Below, in pieces: positions 12,310 to 25,068 of a stretch of DNA of 64,000 nt. The translations under genes were made by a program, and so were the position numbers. Every line of letters starts with the position of its first letter. The stretch's first letter is position 1. This stretch comes from Paralvinella palmiformis (taxonomy: Eukaryota; Annelida; Polychaeta; Terebellida; Alvinellidae), in assembly GCA_025642065.1 (NCBI GenBank), contig JAODUP010000117.1, positions 1-64,000 of the forward strand, in the 5' to 3' direction. The notes under the pieces are model-generated. The model made no database searches. It worked only from the letters and a program-made list of their open reading frames with translations, and was not told the DNA's origin.

Positions 12310-13130
12310 CGACGAATCGATCAATATCGAAATCAAGATGTTCGTGTGAAACATCACATTCTTAAATGTGTGGCCGAAACAACTACTTTGTAGACGAAAG
12401 TGTATTGCCCTTCGTAGGGATCACAAAAATATGGATTCACCAGCAAATCCAGGGAATTTATTAGCCACTCTTAAGATGCTGACAAATCAGGATAATATCA
12501 TACAGAAGTACTGGCTACTACATTACTAAAGAAATTAAAATGGTTCTAATTAGTTTGGGCATTACTGTTAGCAAAGCTAGGGATCAGGATTATGATAGGC
12601 TACCAACATGTCAAGCAAAGGAGTTACGGTATAAACTTAAATCCGAAAAATGCCACTATGGAATTATTCTGTCATTGTTTAGGACATATACAAAATCTTG
12701 TGATTGCAAATTCATGTCCACTAAGGCCGTTTGCAAATAATATTGACAAGATGAAATCCATTGATAAGTTCTTACTGGAAAGTCCCAAACGAGCACATTT
12801 ACTATCACGCATAACCAACACATATATCCAGGATGGTATAAACCGATAATCCTTAATTGAACTACGTCGTACAAGATGGGCTGAACGCCATGATACTTGT
12901 ACCCGTTTTTATACTTCATATAGCTTCATCGTAAAAGTACTAGAAGTGGTTGTCTTCAAAATGCACACCGACAAGTATGATCGTAATATGACGGAAGCCA
13001 TATGGAACGGTAAGATAAAGAATGATGCTCTGATCTTTTTATATAATTTCATCATATTATCATTAAACCCCAAAACAGTTCTTTGGACATATTCTATTTT
13101 CAATCACCCGAATTCATATGCTAGGGGCTC
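12310..13130 (+). pseudogene. Decayed hAT-type transposase (ZMYM1/DUF4371-like) fragment
   Basis: Pieces in three frames follow the order known for hAT transposases of the ZMYM1 / P52rIPK-like group. An upstream piece has RRKCIALRRDHKN and NPGNLLATLKML (about 12395-12480). Next is LISLGITVSKARDQDYDRL (12543-12600), corresponding to the family's GxDLxxxRGQxYDGA region. Then comes CHCLGHIQNLVIANSC (about 12670-12720), followed by SPKRAHLL, and after a stop LIELRRTRWAERHD (about 12852-12895), matching the family's LCRTRWVERHDA motif. Several frameshifts and stops show it is inactive. I could not place TIRs or target-site duplications. It lies directly beside the LINE fragment ending at 12256. 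Confidence 0.78.
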
Positions 13131-13675
13131 ATTGGTTGGAAGATAAAATGGCTTACATTTCCAGAATCCAACAAACCAACTACTTGTGCAGCAACAAATA
13201 ATTATGCAGATGCAGACTAGACCAATTCCCCCAGTATGTTCATATTCTTTTTTCCAAATAGAATGCACTCAATGTACGACTTCATGCTGGTGCGAGATTT
13301 CCGCAATTGTCCTACGTATATTGAACACATACACCAGGCATTCAACGTCACAAAATAGACTTACAAGACTAATACACGTGCATTATAAACATGAACATTG
13401 ACCTTGATCAGGTTATTGATCTATTTGCTAGATATATATCCCAGATGATTTGAAATGCGACGTTTGTTTTTATCAAATAGTTAGAGATTGAGGTCACTGT
13501 GTTGACTTTTCCTTAGTAACGTTATTCGTGTAATAGATTTTATTTTATTTGAATATTTGTCCTATAAATGTTATTACATGTTATTTAGTCTCTTTGAAGC
13601 ATAATATATATTATACAGAACAGTAATTATTTCCACGAGTAACATTGAAGCATCGGTAATTCCAATTTTCAGGGG
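13131..13675. other. Unassigned sequence downstream of hAT relic
   Basis: It may include the decayed C-terminal part of the hAT transposase (short open frames at 13186-13401), but I could not recognise motifs there. The rest is AT-rich and featureless. Confidence 0.4.
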
Positions 13676-13800
<125 letters not shown>

Positions 13801-14141
13801 AAACAGTATGTAATCAGTTTTTCAATGCTATAAGGTACAACTTGATACGTTTGATATCGCCTCCTTGTTAAGCCGCATATTAATTACCGACGACGAACTA
13901 GCGTATTCAGGATTACAACTTTATTATAAAAAGATTATCATCCCAGTAGCTTATCTCACTGAAATTATTTTAAAATTAAAAAACTTTTTTCACGCTTGTA
14001 AATCTTCCGAGTTTGGTTAGCATAAAAGGCCATTGTCTTATATATCTTTTTGTCATGTACGCTTCAAACGAACCTTATTGGATACCTAACTACCTTGTGA
14101 TGTGGTATGTTTGTGTTATCATGGCAAACTACATCTTCTAT

Positions 14142-14207
14142 TACTACTAATACTAATACTACTATTACTTCTACTAATTACTATTACTATTACTGCTATA
14201 ACAGCTT

Positions 14208-14262
<55 letters not shown>

Positions 14263-14530
14263 TACAACTACTTTTACTACTACTACTACTAGCATCACAA
14301 CCACACCAACACTGCTGATACTTCTACTACTGGTACTAGTACTATTACTGCTACTACTACTACTTATATTACTACCACTACTACTAACAGTACTATTACT
14401 ACTATTACTACTACTACTACTACTACTAATAATAATAATAATAATAGTAATAGTAATAATAATAGTAATAATAATAGTAATAATAATAGTAATAATAATA
14501 CCAGTATTCACAATAACAACAACAGCAGCA
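14142..14530. repeat. Compound trinucleotide array (ACT)n / (AAT)n
   Basis: A long imperfect ACT tract passes into AAT/AGT and then ACA/GCA runs. It keeps long frames open on both strands (151 codons plus, 140 codons minus) consisting almost entirely of T, Y, L, I or S, V. These are repeat artefacts. Confidence 0.93.
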
Positions 14531-16435
14531 TCAACAGGCAAGATAAAAAGAATTTGATATTAGAATAAAAAAACATAACTGGATAAAAAATAACCATATT
14601 AAGAGAACATGTCGCACAAAACAAGAGTATTGTAAATGAAAGGTTAAAACATCTCAAAATCTATCCAAATATATGTTGTTACATTTTACATACGGTGACA
14701 ACAAAAGTGATGGTTGTGTGAACGTCACGTGACTTGTTCTTTCAATGAATTATTTACAATGCTCATTTACTGGCAGTAAGTAGCATTGTCAAAGTCATGA
14801 CGTAAATACTGAGCCATCATCAAGCTAATTACCTTCCTAGATCTTTACAGCCAACAAGAAGCCACCAATAAGCCACCAAGTAGCTAATTATTGACTTACG
14901 ACATAATTTCAGTAATGAGTCACGTATATGTATATCACAGACAAAAGATTACCTGTTTTATTTATCTACTCATCTCGGTGCCTGTCATCAATAACATATC
15001 CGCAATCAACACCAATACCAAAAGCTAACGTGATACAAATAAATGATATTTGAAGACTAATATTAGGTAACGAGCTGTCATTACAATGAGTAAATATTGT
15101 TTGAAATTGTTTTCGGCATACTATCATAATAGCTGTATTGACATAATTAAATAGTCAGTGTTATGGCTATGGCAAGGCTATCTGTTGATTGACCATAATG
15201 AATCAAGAACATAACAAATGGTCTTTTAGCCTGTTGATATACAATTTGAAGCTCTGTGTATTTATCTTAACAGGTACCAGTATTCATGGCAACGACAGGA
15301 CTCGCTAAATGATAAAACACCTATAGTGATAGCCTTTTCTCTTTTGGTCCTTGCACAAGATATATCAATGTAGTTATGAATAGGTACTACTCGTCGTATA
15401 TACAGAGACATTTCAAGTCGTAATTGTTTATATGTATATGTCGCATCACTCATTAACTCACTATCATAGAATATTCCTCATCCGTCCTACAAGTACTCCT
15501 ATGCACTGAAGACCTCCTGATTATGGTTCGAATCTGACCAAGTGGCCTGCGTTAACGGAATGTTTCCGTATTAACCCTCAGTCATATGCTGCAGATATGA
15601 CCAGCTTAGAGAATAAAAGGTATTCTTAAATTTAGAATTAATCGCTTTTACCTGATTATCTCATTTCTCGGGGTAGTAAGTCTTCGACTAAACATTACAC
15701 TGGCGGAGGCTCACTCATCAGCTTTTGACACAAGCATCTTTTAGCAAGTCATTTCTCTTAATACAAATCACTGATGACTGCCACGAACTGCCAATTGAGT
15801 AGAGTTCCATTATGAAGACGATATCTATATTTAAATCAAAACAAAATGTAGAATAGGTGGCATTCTCTAGCTAAATCGATGATGCGAATAGAATTTCCTT
15901 TTTATTAATATTTCCAAGTATCGGTTTTGGCCAGTTAAAAGAAGACAAACAAGTGGCTGTTTAATCAGTTTCGTGACATCACGTCAGATTATGAAGCCTT
16001 TACAAGGAATACAACTTTAAATCAAGTAGTTCTTTTTGGAGTGACAGTCAAGAACTCAACCTTGGCATTATACTGGATCCTCATCAACATGATGTTTATC
16101 AGATCACAGATTTAATAAAACGACGTATGATACACAGTAATGACATCGTATCAACATTGACTGCACTGTGACAACATTGACTGTACTGTGACAATAGTGT
16201 GCCACGTTAACAGAGAACCACAATAAAGTTCTGGTCTTTGCTTTTCCCAAATAGTTATTATGCATAGATCCATAAGATGATGAGGACATACCTTTTAATT
16301 TACAGAATTCAGTATGTAAACTAGGGAATTGTTTGTTTAAAAATTAAACAGCTATCACATTTTCTACCTTAGAATATCTAAAAGCACCAAAACTGACAAA
16401 ACATATTACTAACTTTATGTTCTTAGTTTACTCTG
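14531..16435. other. AT-rich sequence, no gene seen
   Basis: Contains a 24-bp imperfect direct duplication (ACATTGACTGCACTGTGACA / ACATTGACTGTACTGTGACA) at about 16155-16192. A weak B-box-like GGTTCGAATCTG is at about 15525 with no convincing SINE body. No protein-like frame was recognised. Confidence 0.5.
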
Positions 16436-16436
16436 C

Positions 16437-16605
16437 TATAAAAGACCTGTATCTCCTCGGGCTACACATTGCTGTTAGTCTATTTGATGTCTTGTATAAA
16501 CCCGACAGAAGCCTCGGGGCGACTAATGCAGAATTTGTCTTTTAAGGAGCATTTTTATCATCTACTCTAATGACTGTGCTGTCTTGAAATCATATTTATT
16601 GTGAT
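16437..16605 (+). repeat. R4 dispersed repeat, copy 1
   Basis: Resembles 40465-40680. Shared blocks in order: TCTCCTCGGGCTA/TTTCTCGGGGCTAT, TTTGATGTC(T/A)TGTA, GACTAATGCAGAAT/GACTAATACAGAAT, AAGGAGCATTTTTATC/AAAGAGCATTATTTCC, and TCTAATGACTGT-like. Copy 2 has about 60 extra bases in the middle. Class unknown, diverged, no coding content seen. Confidence 0.6.
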
Positions 16606-17835
16606 CGAAAATTGTCATAGAACTAAACCTTGATACTCTATGTGTGTCATAGCCAAGTAGAATACACATCTCTGCTCCGGGCGGACAAAATGACGCCGTG
16701 ATCTGATTAGAGAAGTGATATGATTACAATATTTCTATATTAAATATATTCATCATTATCAACAAACAACAACATGTGACCATCATCATCTTCTTCTTCA
16801 TTTCAAGGTCTCCCATGTTATTTTGATTACCATATTTTCAACAAAACCTGTCCTCCTAGAGGAACTAATCATTTACTCGATACAGAATGATAGAATTAAC
16901 GCCGTTTTCTAATAAAATTGATTTTTAGAGCTTTTTCAGCCAGAATTATTTCTGTATTATTGAAAATTATTAAGTGACGATTTATATCGTTGCGATAATT
17001 AAAACAACAATAATCAGATTTATTATATTATTTTTGTGGTTTCTTTATCGACGTAAGAAGATTATTCTATTTAGGTTTATTTTATTATGTTTTTGATCTA
17101 ATTGTGCTTGGTCGTATGCATGCGTGCGCCCCCGCACTCATACTTTCTTCCGTGACGACATCAACTTATTCGTCCCTTCTATTTGTCCAATATATTTGAT
17201 ATTTATTATTTATTTATAGTTCTTGCCATGATTGCTGCATCGTAAATCAGATATAATATCCTACTTAATCCAGACTACCTACAGCGACTAAAAATAAATA
17301 CGCAATATAATTAAATTTACCTGGAAACCATTTTAACGCCAGGAAAATGGCTTCAGGTTATGGTGTTGTTTTAGCCAATTGCTATCTGACATACGATATC
17401 TAAAATAGGTTTGTTTTATATAAGATCAATATTGTTGGTAATTCCAGCTCCCTCGAATTGTACCTTTTCTGTTAGACACAATTTAGTATTTTAATTATAC
17501 CTTATTACAGTACTATAGTATTTGAAGAATTATTTAGCTAAGTAATTATTAAGTGAAAGCCTGATCAACAGGTAATTATAACACTTGTTATTGATTTGAC
17601 AGTATATTAATTATTATGTTAACTTTCTTTTCGTGACAATCGTTCTTTATACTAGGAATAGCCATACATTAAGTACAATACGGACAGTATAATTAGGAAA
17701 ATATCATATAAAGTAAATGAGGATAATGGTATTCTTGAATCAAGTTCTTAATGTTATTCCCCGCAAAGATTAATTTATTAGACCATTAACTGACATATAC
17801 GATTACACACAACCCGACTGATTCTAAACCAGGTA
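16606..17835. other. AT-rich sequence, no gene seen
   Basis: Very AT-rich with a small (TTC)n patch near 16790. No gene, RNA or repeat family was recognised. Confidence 0.5.
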
Positions 17836-17838
17836 ATG

Positions 17839-17870
<32 letters not shown>

Positions 17871-18012
17871 GGTGGTGGTGGTGGTGGTATGGCAACAACA
17901 ACACAAGGAGTGCGAGTGTAATTGTGAGTGAGTGTATGAGTGGGTGTGATTGAACGTGTGTGTTTTAAACACACACAACCCACCACCCTCTCTCTCTCAC
18001 ACACACACATAC
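17836..18012. repeat. (GTT)n-(GGT)n tract with adjacent TG/AC inverted repeat
   Basis: GTT then GGT trinucleotides (17836-17888). After these come a GAGTG-rich stretch and GTGTGTGTTTTAAACACACA (about 17956-17975), which is nearly self-complementary, followed by CT and CA dinucleotide runs to 18012. Confidence 0.85.
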
Positions 18013-19299
18013 ACGGTGTACAATTTCGATCTATTTTAGCTGGTTCCAATATTCATTCATTTAGTAAATTGAATAATCACTTATATAATTTTAGTATTTT
18101 GTTCCCAATACTTAAAGAGACGTTTATATGTTTAGAGAGGGGCCGTCTGTACTGGTCTCTCGTAATCTAACTCACATATGTAAACAAAATGGTGCCTTTA
18201 TTATATTAGGATCTGTAGAACTTCCCACTGTAGATAATGATACTTCAATAATGAAATATTTAATAAGGGATACCTCATTTTGTGTTTAATACGGAGATAA
18301 ACCAGGACAATAAAATGCACTACTCAGCAATTCCAGAATATTTGTTCCATGGTAAGAACGTTATATATCGGTCATGACATGATCCGGATCACATTCTATA
18401 ACATGCTGACTGTATCAGGCTCGGACTAATGTTATAATCCATGAATGTAGTTTGACTTAATAGCTCTTCCTTCAGTATCATCAAATCAACAATGTGACAT
18501 CAGAAACGCAACTTCAATTGTTCTGATGCTACAAAACGTAGCTATAGCACTGGATGTTGCGTTATCACTAAGATGGGATCGGTGGATAATGGAGATTCCT
18601 TGACAAATTAGTTCCAAAGGCCTTTTTAACATTTCTATATCAATTTAGAGATTCATTACTCGGTCCTGAAAACTATCGGTAGCTGATTACGTCATAGTCG
18701 CTGCTGTCTAGTTAAATTAAAATAGGATATTTAAAAAAAAACACTAAGTGATATTCTACAATAGGCACCTGTAACATATTGAGAAAGAATTGCGTCATAT
18801 TTTTGATCATTTGAATTTTTATAAGGAAATTTACATCAACCACTTCGTTCCAGTAATTATTGAAAACTTGAACCGGAGGGAGAGAGGCAATCAATATCAA
18901 TCAGGCATCTGGGAAATTTACACATGGAATAGGATATGATGCTTGAACAATAATAATAAACTGGGACTACTATGAAACTATTTTCTGTCTAAAAGTTAGA
19001 GATAATAAATTAACAATTTATAATGAATTTATAATAAATTCTGCAAAATACTGAGATGTCAAAGGATTTAATGATTACAAAGTGTCATAATTGACAGATA
19101 ATGTATAATATAAGGCAACATATGAAAGAAGTGCATAAGTATTATGTTGTTAATATCCCTGTATAAGAGTGAGAAAATGAGTGAGTGATTTGTTGAGCCT
19201 CTTGGTTGGTCACATTAGAAATATAAAGCGGAAACGCAACTTCATAGGAAGCTCCCCAGAGGTATCAGGTTGATAATTATGAAATAACATGCCATTTTT
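18013..19299. other. AT-rich sequence, no gene seen
   Basis: Short open frames only, none recognisable. Confidence 0.5.
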
Positions 19300-19465
19300 C
19301 TGTTTTACAGCCATTTGTTTGCGTACCGTAAGCTAAATGGGTCGAGTGATATCCTAACGTAATGAGGCTAAATTGAAAATATAACAACCTGCAGGCACAA
19401 CCTAGCCAAGAGTTTGAACAGAGATGATGGAAGTCTGTGGCCAACTGCACTACCAAATAGCCATT
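19300..19465 (-). mobile_element. Degraded SINE, minus strand
   Basis: The segment GTAAGCTAAATGGGTCGAGTG, CTAACGTAATGAGGC and a decayed GAGTTTGAAC B-box complement follow the order of the minus-strand SINE at 55780-55880 (TAGGCTAAATGGGCCGAGCG, AATGAAGCGAAGTC, GAGATTCGAACAC). It is heavily diverged. Confidence 0.5.
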
Positions 19466-20036
19466 GTGGTGGTCCTCGTCTTCCACCAGTTTATTTATAA
19501 GAAGATGTGATCGGCAGTTTGGAACTCCAAATCCAGTTAGCCAAAACTTAGCATCAAAGAGATGCAAGTAAAACTCGTCAGTAACAACTTATTCAACTTC
19601 AAAACATCCTATTCCAGTCGACTTGTCTAAATAACAACGCCATCTGGTGACAATATTGCAAATAACAAAAATGTCCATATTGTTTGACCGTATATATACA
19701 GTGTATCGTATATATTCGGAAATATAATGGGTGCTAGATGTTGGATAATCGATAAGTAGACAATAAATCATGCAAGGAATGTAAAATATGTATCACCACC
19801 AAAGTACTGTCGTTATTCTATAATGTGCGATCGAATAAAAGGTGTTATTAGAAGAAAAACAAGTAACTTCTAGCATGCGTAATGAAAGAAATAACAGTGA
19901 CCCAGAAACAGTAAATGGCTTACCTGACGTCCATGTTATGGCCAACACGATGGCTTGCCGATCTCATAAAACTGGACGTCACTGACAATAAACACCAAGA
20001 TGAGGAGATATTGATTCCCAAAATGACAATATCTAG

Positions 20037-20246
20037 AACACGTGGTCTGACGTAATGTGCTCTAAAACGGAATATAGTGCTCACGATAATATCGCTCTCT
20101 TACCATTGTCAGATGAGGGATTGTATTATAACAGTGATGGCGAACTGGAGTTCTATAAGAACGATGAGTGTTTGTTAGAAGACAAATTATTGGTTGGGGA
20201 GACATCCGATGTCATATATCATTCTAATGGTTTAATCAACATATAA
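20037..20246 (+). CDS. Small acidic open frame, possible exon; not recognised
   Basis: The frame from ATG at 20055 runs 63 codons to a stop at 20244-20246. Its composition is normal for a protein and unlike the repeat frames around it: acidic (many D and E), with HDNIALLPLSDEGLYYNSDG near the start and a YHSNGLINI end. An AG at 20035-20036 just ahead could be a splice acceptor, so it could be a terminal exon instead of a full gene. I know no family match. The ATG, the length and the lack of visible neighbours are all weak support; it could be chance. Confidence 0.22.
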   Translation, partial: NTWSDVMCSKTEYSAHDNIALLPLSDEGLYYNSDGELEFYKNDECLLEDKLLVGETSDVIYHSNGLINI

Positions 20247-20488
20247 ACAGCAATTTATGTGTTTTACAAAGCCAGGACTCTATCAACGGTATCACATATA
20301 AAGAGGTTCTTCATAAAGCTATATGACTGTATCAACAGCACGTATAAAGAGGTTTGGCAGTTCTTTATAAACCTATATTACTTCTCAGGTAATTATATTT
20401 GATAGCCAATTATCCACACACACCTCCAGGTCTGTGTTAGAATCAAATCGAGTTACCTATATTTTGTTGGATATTTTGTTAGATGGAT

Positions 20489-20544
20489 CTTCCACTCACT
20501 CACTCACTCACTCACTCACTCACTCACTCACTCACTCACTCACT
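20489..20544. repeat. (CTCA)n microsatellite
   Basis: About 13 perfect CTCA units. This is the reverse complement of the GAGT arrays elsewhere and the only clear array in this orientation. Confidence 0.95.
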
Positions 20545-21390
20545 TATGAATAGGTCCTTTCTAACATTGTTTGTTAATTAGATTTGAAATAGTGTGCGAA
20601 AAGGCACAGGCTAAGAGAAAGTTGAATCATGAACCTTTGAATAGTTCATTAAGGTACAGAATCAAGGGAAGCATAATGTCTCATGTACCGATTATGATCA
20701 TGAGATGCCCAGAAATGAAGTGAAATTTTCGTGAAGTAAGTAAAAGGCCCAATATACAACAGCCGATTTTGTTCAAACCCACAGCATTGATTACTGATGA
20801 TAAAAATAAAGGATTTATCAGAGATTAAGATAGTTTTATGTTGCCATCATTTATGTCTGCTCTATCCTGCTAAATACTAATAATCTTCATATTTATCATT
20901 TGGAAAATTTATAAAATTACTACAACCTTGTTGTTTGCTCGGCGAAACTGACCTAATATTGATTTGTATTTAGGATAATCGATAAATCCCTATCACATCG
21001 TGTTTATAGCGCAACATGCGATGTGCTAGAGAAGTCTGCGGTAACAATTTAACGTTTTCAAGAATCCGGTTTACAGGGCACTGAAATTACTCCATCTACT
21101 TGGGATAGTCTGACACGGATAGCAGCAAGAAGTTCGTGAGCGTGCATCACAAGAAACGATAAACACAAGGCACAGCCCTGCTATTTACTGTATATGAAGA
21201 TCTGGATTAAGATAAGATGGTCTGGGACATTTATTTACTCGTACAAACATTTGTGACGCGATCGTCTGGATAGTACTGGATGTGTGTTATTATTGGCTGT
21301 ACAGCTTATATGTACAAAAGGTAAGTGTTGTTGCTTATTATTCGTCTGTATGTCGAATATATGTATGGATGTATTTATGTATGTAAATGT
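20545..21390. other. Unassigned sequence, no gene seen
   Basis: No repeat family or protein-like frame was recognised. Confidence 0.5.
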
Positions 21391-21391
21391 T

Positions 21392-21490
21392 GCGCGTTTG
21401 TGCATACGGTGAGCTAAATGATAAGAGTGAACTCCAAATGTAATGAGACGTAGTCAAAGATGTAACATCCGTCTGACTAAACTTGTTACG
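21392..21490 (-). mobile_element. Degraded SINE body fragment, minus strand
   Basis: GTTTGTGCATACGGTGAGCT, then AACTCCAAATGTAATGAGAC and GTAGTCAAAGATGTAACATC align with the SINE body on the minus strand (TGTGCACAAGGTAGGCTAAA, CTCCAACGGTAATGAAGC, AAGTCAAAGATGAAACACC). The tRNA-like head is not recognisable. Confidence 0.6.
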
Positions 21491-21537
21491 TGTGTGCACG
21501 CAGATGGGCATATATGTATGGGTATGGATAAGTTCAA

Positions 21538-22450
21538 TGGTGTGTGTGTGTGTATGTGTGTGTATGTGTATGTGTGTGTGTGTTTTAGATGTGTATAATA
21601 AGGCACAGGCACAGAGAATCTCGAACCGTGAATTCAAACTCTGGACGTTTCTTCAGGGGGACTGAATCCAGAGTGACGACTTTTCTTGTTGAGACATGTG
21701 TAATGTCTCACCAGTCCCTAAGCCGCCAAGCAAAAACAAAAAGCGAATCACCTACAGCCGTAGAGTTTGGGAGTAGAACACTCAAGTCAGATCACGGCAG
21801 TAGTGAGAATGTTTAGATTAATTATCTAAGCAGCCCTATTTATAGCTATTTTTTAATTGCTGTATCTTTCTTCAAAGCAATACTATATAAACCATATAAC
21901 CCAATTGTCACTGTCTTCAAAGATCAGTTTTTACAACGGGCAGGCGTCATGAAGCGACTACAATTAAAACTGTTTATCTTAATTACTATTAAAAGACTGA
22001 CATCTGCGCTGAAGCAGACCGTAATAGCTTCCGTACTGTTTGAACTATGCTATCATTTTCAAACCTGACCTAATTTATGCTATTCTAACTATTGTAGTTC
22101 TTAAATGTTATTTATGACAAGCAGATTAGAGCTAATCTTGAATGTCATACTACAAACTGGACATAACTGGACCTAGGAAAGATAATTCTATTCCCACATA
22201 CAACCAAGGTGAATTATATAAGTTGTTATATAAAACCCACCAACCGCGCGAGCTGTGTCCAATGCCACCGCTCGAGATGCGATGCAGTGTTTCTATTCCT
22301 GAGTCAGGAGTACATGCTTTAAGAGCGTACTGTGTCTGCTACAGTCATTTAAATGCTGGATAACCAGGCCAAACACTTAAACGGCGTGCCTCCAAAGACG
22401 CAAATAGTGCACGGAATATACAGCTCTAGATCAACTTTTCTTAGAACGCA
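21538..22450 (+). repeat. R2 dispersed repeat, copy 1
   Basis: Starts with a TG/TATG tract, then TTTTAG and GGCACAGGCACAGAGAATCT, and includes the hairpin-like GAGACATGTGTAATGTCTCA at about 21691. A middle block has GTCTTCAAAGATCAGTTTTT, and a distal block includes AGTGTTTCTATTCCTGAGTC and CCAAAGACGCAAATAGT. The same order occurs at 54125-55000, more diverged. A frame at 22142-22363 (73 codons) keeps similarity to the frame at 54773-54964. Class unknown; no recognisable transposase. Confidence 0.7.
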
Positions 22451-22645
22451 TGGACCTGGAAACATACAGTCTCCACGCACAGAAAAAGGAACATCTTAAC
22501 CGCAGCATAATATGCCTTGTGATATTTGCTGGAGGGTCAAATACCTCATAAGCATACAAATCCAATAAATTCTATGACCTACTCGTCACTAACCCTTTAT
22601 ATCAAATAAAACAAAATTGGTAAAAAGAAAACACGAACCTCAATC

Positions 22646-23651
22646 TCTGGCACGGGCAATGTGTGTTTTAGATGTAATATTTCTCACCGACACAGTGTGC
22701 GTGTGTGCGTGCGTGTGTTTTAGGGTACATAGTAAGAGGCAACAGGCACAGAGCATCAACATATCTAAACATCCTTCGAAACCTACCTCCATAAATCTAA
22801 ATACAACTATACATACATTAATCTAAAAATAAAATGTTCCATACCTCCACATATTGATAAATGTGTGCGTATACCTAAGCATGTGTCTGGTCTACTCATC
22901 AGCCTGTGGGCACCAGCTAATTCGCTTTTCGTACGCGACAAATATGTCACGCCCACAGGAAAGCGGCTACACGCAGGCTACGTACAAAAGCGGAAGCACG
23001 TAAAAAACATACCATTTGATACCACAGCTCGCAACAAACAACACGTGCGTGTGGTTCAATGGTGACTTGCTACATATATATCATAAACTATTTTGACACC
23101 ACAGTTTACATTCAACAGTAATTTTCTGTGGTCCAAAAGAAACCTGTATATAAAGCATTTCGACACCTCAGATGCTGACCTCAGCTTTATTCTGGGTTCG
23201 AATAACTGAATAAATCCTACCTATATGAACCATGTATCAATACACGTCCGACTGGTCTGGCGTCGAAGTTCTTCTCTAATCTAAGTGAAAATTCAAGCCC
23301 TATATATAGCCTCAGCGTGTTAACAAACATTACAGTTTGTTCATCATAACAAAGAGAATGTACACTAACTCAGTATGGACTCACTGAAGCGATTTAACTA
23401 AAATAAAAACAAAGTAGCAATACTGCGCAATGGATTATTACTGGAGTAGAACGAAATATCGTCTCAAACCTGAGTAAATACTATGATTTACTCGAACCTA
23501 ACGGCTAACCCTCATACGTTTCCGTTCATCACTAAGGGAACGTTCATTCACGCTTAATTTAGCGTCCCTAAGTATATGCAGTTATGTGTGGTGGGATCTA
23601 AATTAAAGCGCCTATCCACTTGATCTATTTGACCCATGGTCGAGAACAGCA
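22646..23651 (+). repeat. R1 dispersed repeat, copy B
   Basis: Matches copy A from CTGGCACGGGCAATGTG through the ATTTGACCCATGGTCGAGAA right end. It has an extra TGTGCGTGTGTGCGTGCGTG tract inserted before TTTAGGGTACATAGTAAGAG. It lacks the left 130 bp seen in copies A and D, and has the CAAGCCCTATATA segment only once. One-base differences in the short open frame at 22865-23065 compared with copies A and C argue against coding. Confidence 0.88.
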
Positions 23652-23746
23652 CAGACACAGACACAGAGAATCTCGAACCGCGAATTCAAACTCTTCAGGG
23701 GACTGAATCCAGAGTAGCGACTTTTCTTGCTGAGATATGTGTAATC
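23652..23746 (+). repeat. R2 fragment abutting R1 copy B
   Basis: CACAGAGAATCTCGAACCGC, then GGGGACTGAATCCAGAGTAG and CGACTTTTCTTGCTGAGATA match the beginning of R2 copy 1 (21604-21703). R1 copy B is therefore joined to an R2 piece, as copy A is. Confidence 0.75.
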
Positions 23747-23776
23747 AAAATATCTGATAAAAGGCATATAATTTAA

Positions 23777-23850
23777 CATTATTATTATTATTATTATTGT
23801 TGTTGTTGTTGATGATGTTGTTGAAGTTATTGTTGTTATTGTCATTGTTA
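23777..23850. repeat. (ATT)n/(GTT)n trinucleotide tract
   Basis: ATT units then TTG units with GAT and GTCATT interruptions. Confidence 0.88.
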
Positions 23851-24033
23851 TATAAACCTTTACAACAAAACATGTGAAATACTCATATTATTCTTAAACT
23901 CTTTTACACATTTACATAAATCTCAGTAAGAATAATAAAATATTTCTGATAATTATAAGGTTGTTCACAGTTCACGTGTTACAAAAAATAAACGTAATTA
24001 ATTAGAACGTGTCACGCATTCAGCAACGGCACA

Positions 24034-24043
24034 ATATATATAT

Positions 24044-24082
<39 letters not shown>
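24034..24082. repeat. (AT)n microsatellite
   Basis: An AT run interrupted once by an AA step. Confidence 0.94.
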
Positions 24083-24085
<3 letters not shown>

Positions 24086-24370
24086 GTTATATGTAATAGG
24101 CTAGCCAAACAATCTGGGATCCAGCACCTATGTTCAGATTGTAGAAGGTTATTCTTATAACCTGCTACAAAAACCCTACCTTGCCAGTATATATATAGAA
24201 ATTAGTCTGAACCGACAAGCTAATTCAATATATACACATTGAATTATATATTAATGGATCCTGGATACACGTGAAATTATTTAATGTTCCATGACAACAA
24301 CAAAAAACATTTCCTTGTTAACAAGTATTCCGCTTCAACAAAATCTACCAACACAGTGAATGTATTTATT

Positions 24371-24372
<2 letters not shown>

Positions 24373-24452
<80 letters not shown>
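24373..24452. repeat. Compound (AT)n-(GA)n microsatellite
   Basis: An AT run (24373-24408) passes directly into a GA run (to 24452). The minus-strand SLSLS/YIYIY frame is an artefact. Confidence 0.97.
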
Positions 24453-24454
<2 letters not shown>

Positions 24455-25023
24455 CGGTGAATGTCGGAATGTCGAGTACGTGACTTACCGATAATCTCTG
24501 TCACACATTTTAGATCGTAAAGACATGAGGTTGTATGTAACAAAAATAATACACCACATCCATTAGAATCACAATGACACTTATAATCCTGTGGTATATT
24601 TATTTATTTTCAAAACTTATATGACACAATAAATGGCTTAGTCCATCAGATTAACTCATGATCTACTCATTGGAAAGATCACACATTTGTGTTGGTAATT
24701 AGCCATGAATTATTATGATTGGCATCGTGTGTCTGTGTGTATGGTCAAGGACGATTGTAATTGGTTATGATTTAGCAATTATCGGGCGTGGGTGGGTTAA
24801 TTAACCGTTATTGATCACATGTCTGTGTGCCTTGCATAACTGAACTACCGACAATATTTGGCAACATTTTCGTGCTGTCGGATTATCGAGGTCATTTTAC
24901 ATTGAAGTGTTACATTCTGTGTGCGAAATGAAGTATCGGAGTCGGTACGCGAGACGTGAGATTGCCGGATTAACGAATCATTTATAATGCAGCTAAATTC
25001 GTCACAGACAATAATATTCTCTG

Positions 25024-25068
<45 letters not shown>

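Noticed and set aside
14102..14557. Leucine/threonine-rich 151-codon frame
   Set aside because: ACT/AAT trinucleotide tract translation.
15485..15610. B-box-like GGTTCGAATCTG, possible SINE or tRNA gene
   Set aside because: No A-box at the right spacing, no cloverleaf and no shared SINE body.
17940..18012. TG/AC near-palindrome as a regulatory site or cruciform
   Set aside because: Arises from adjacent TG and CA dinucleotide runs, not a specific motif.
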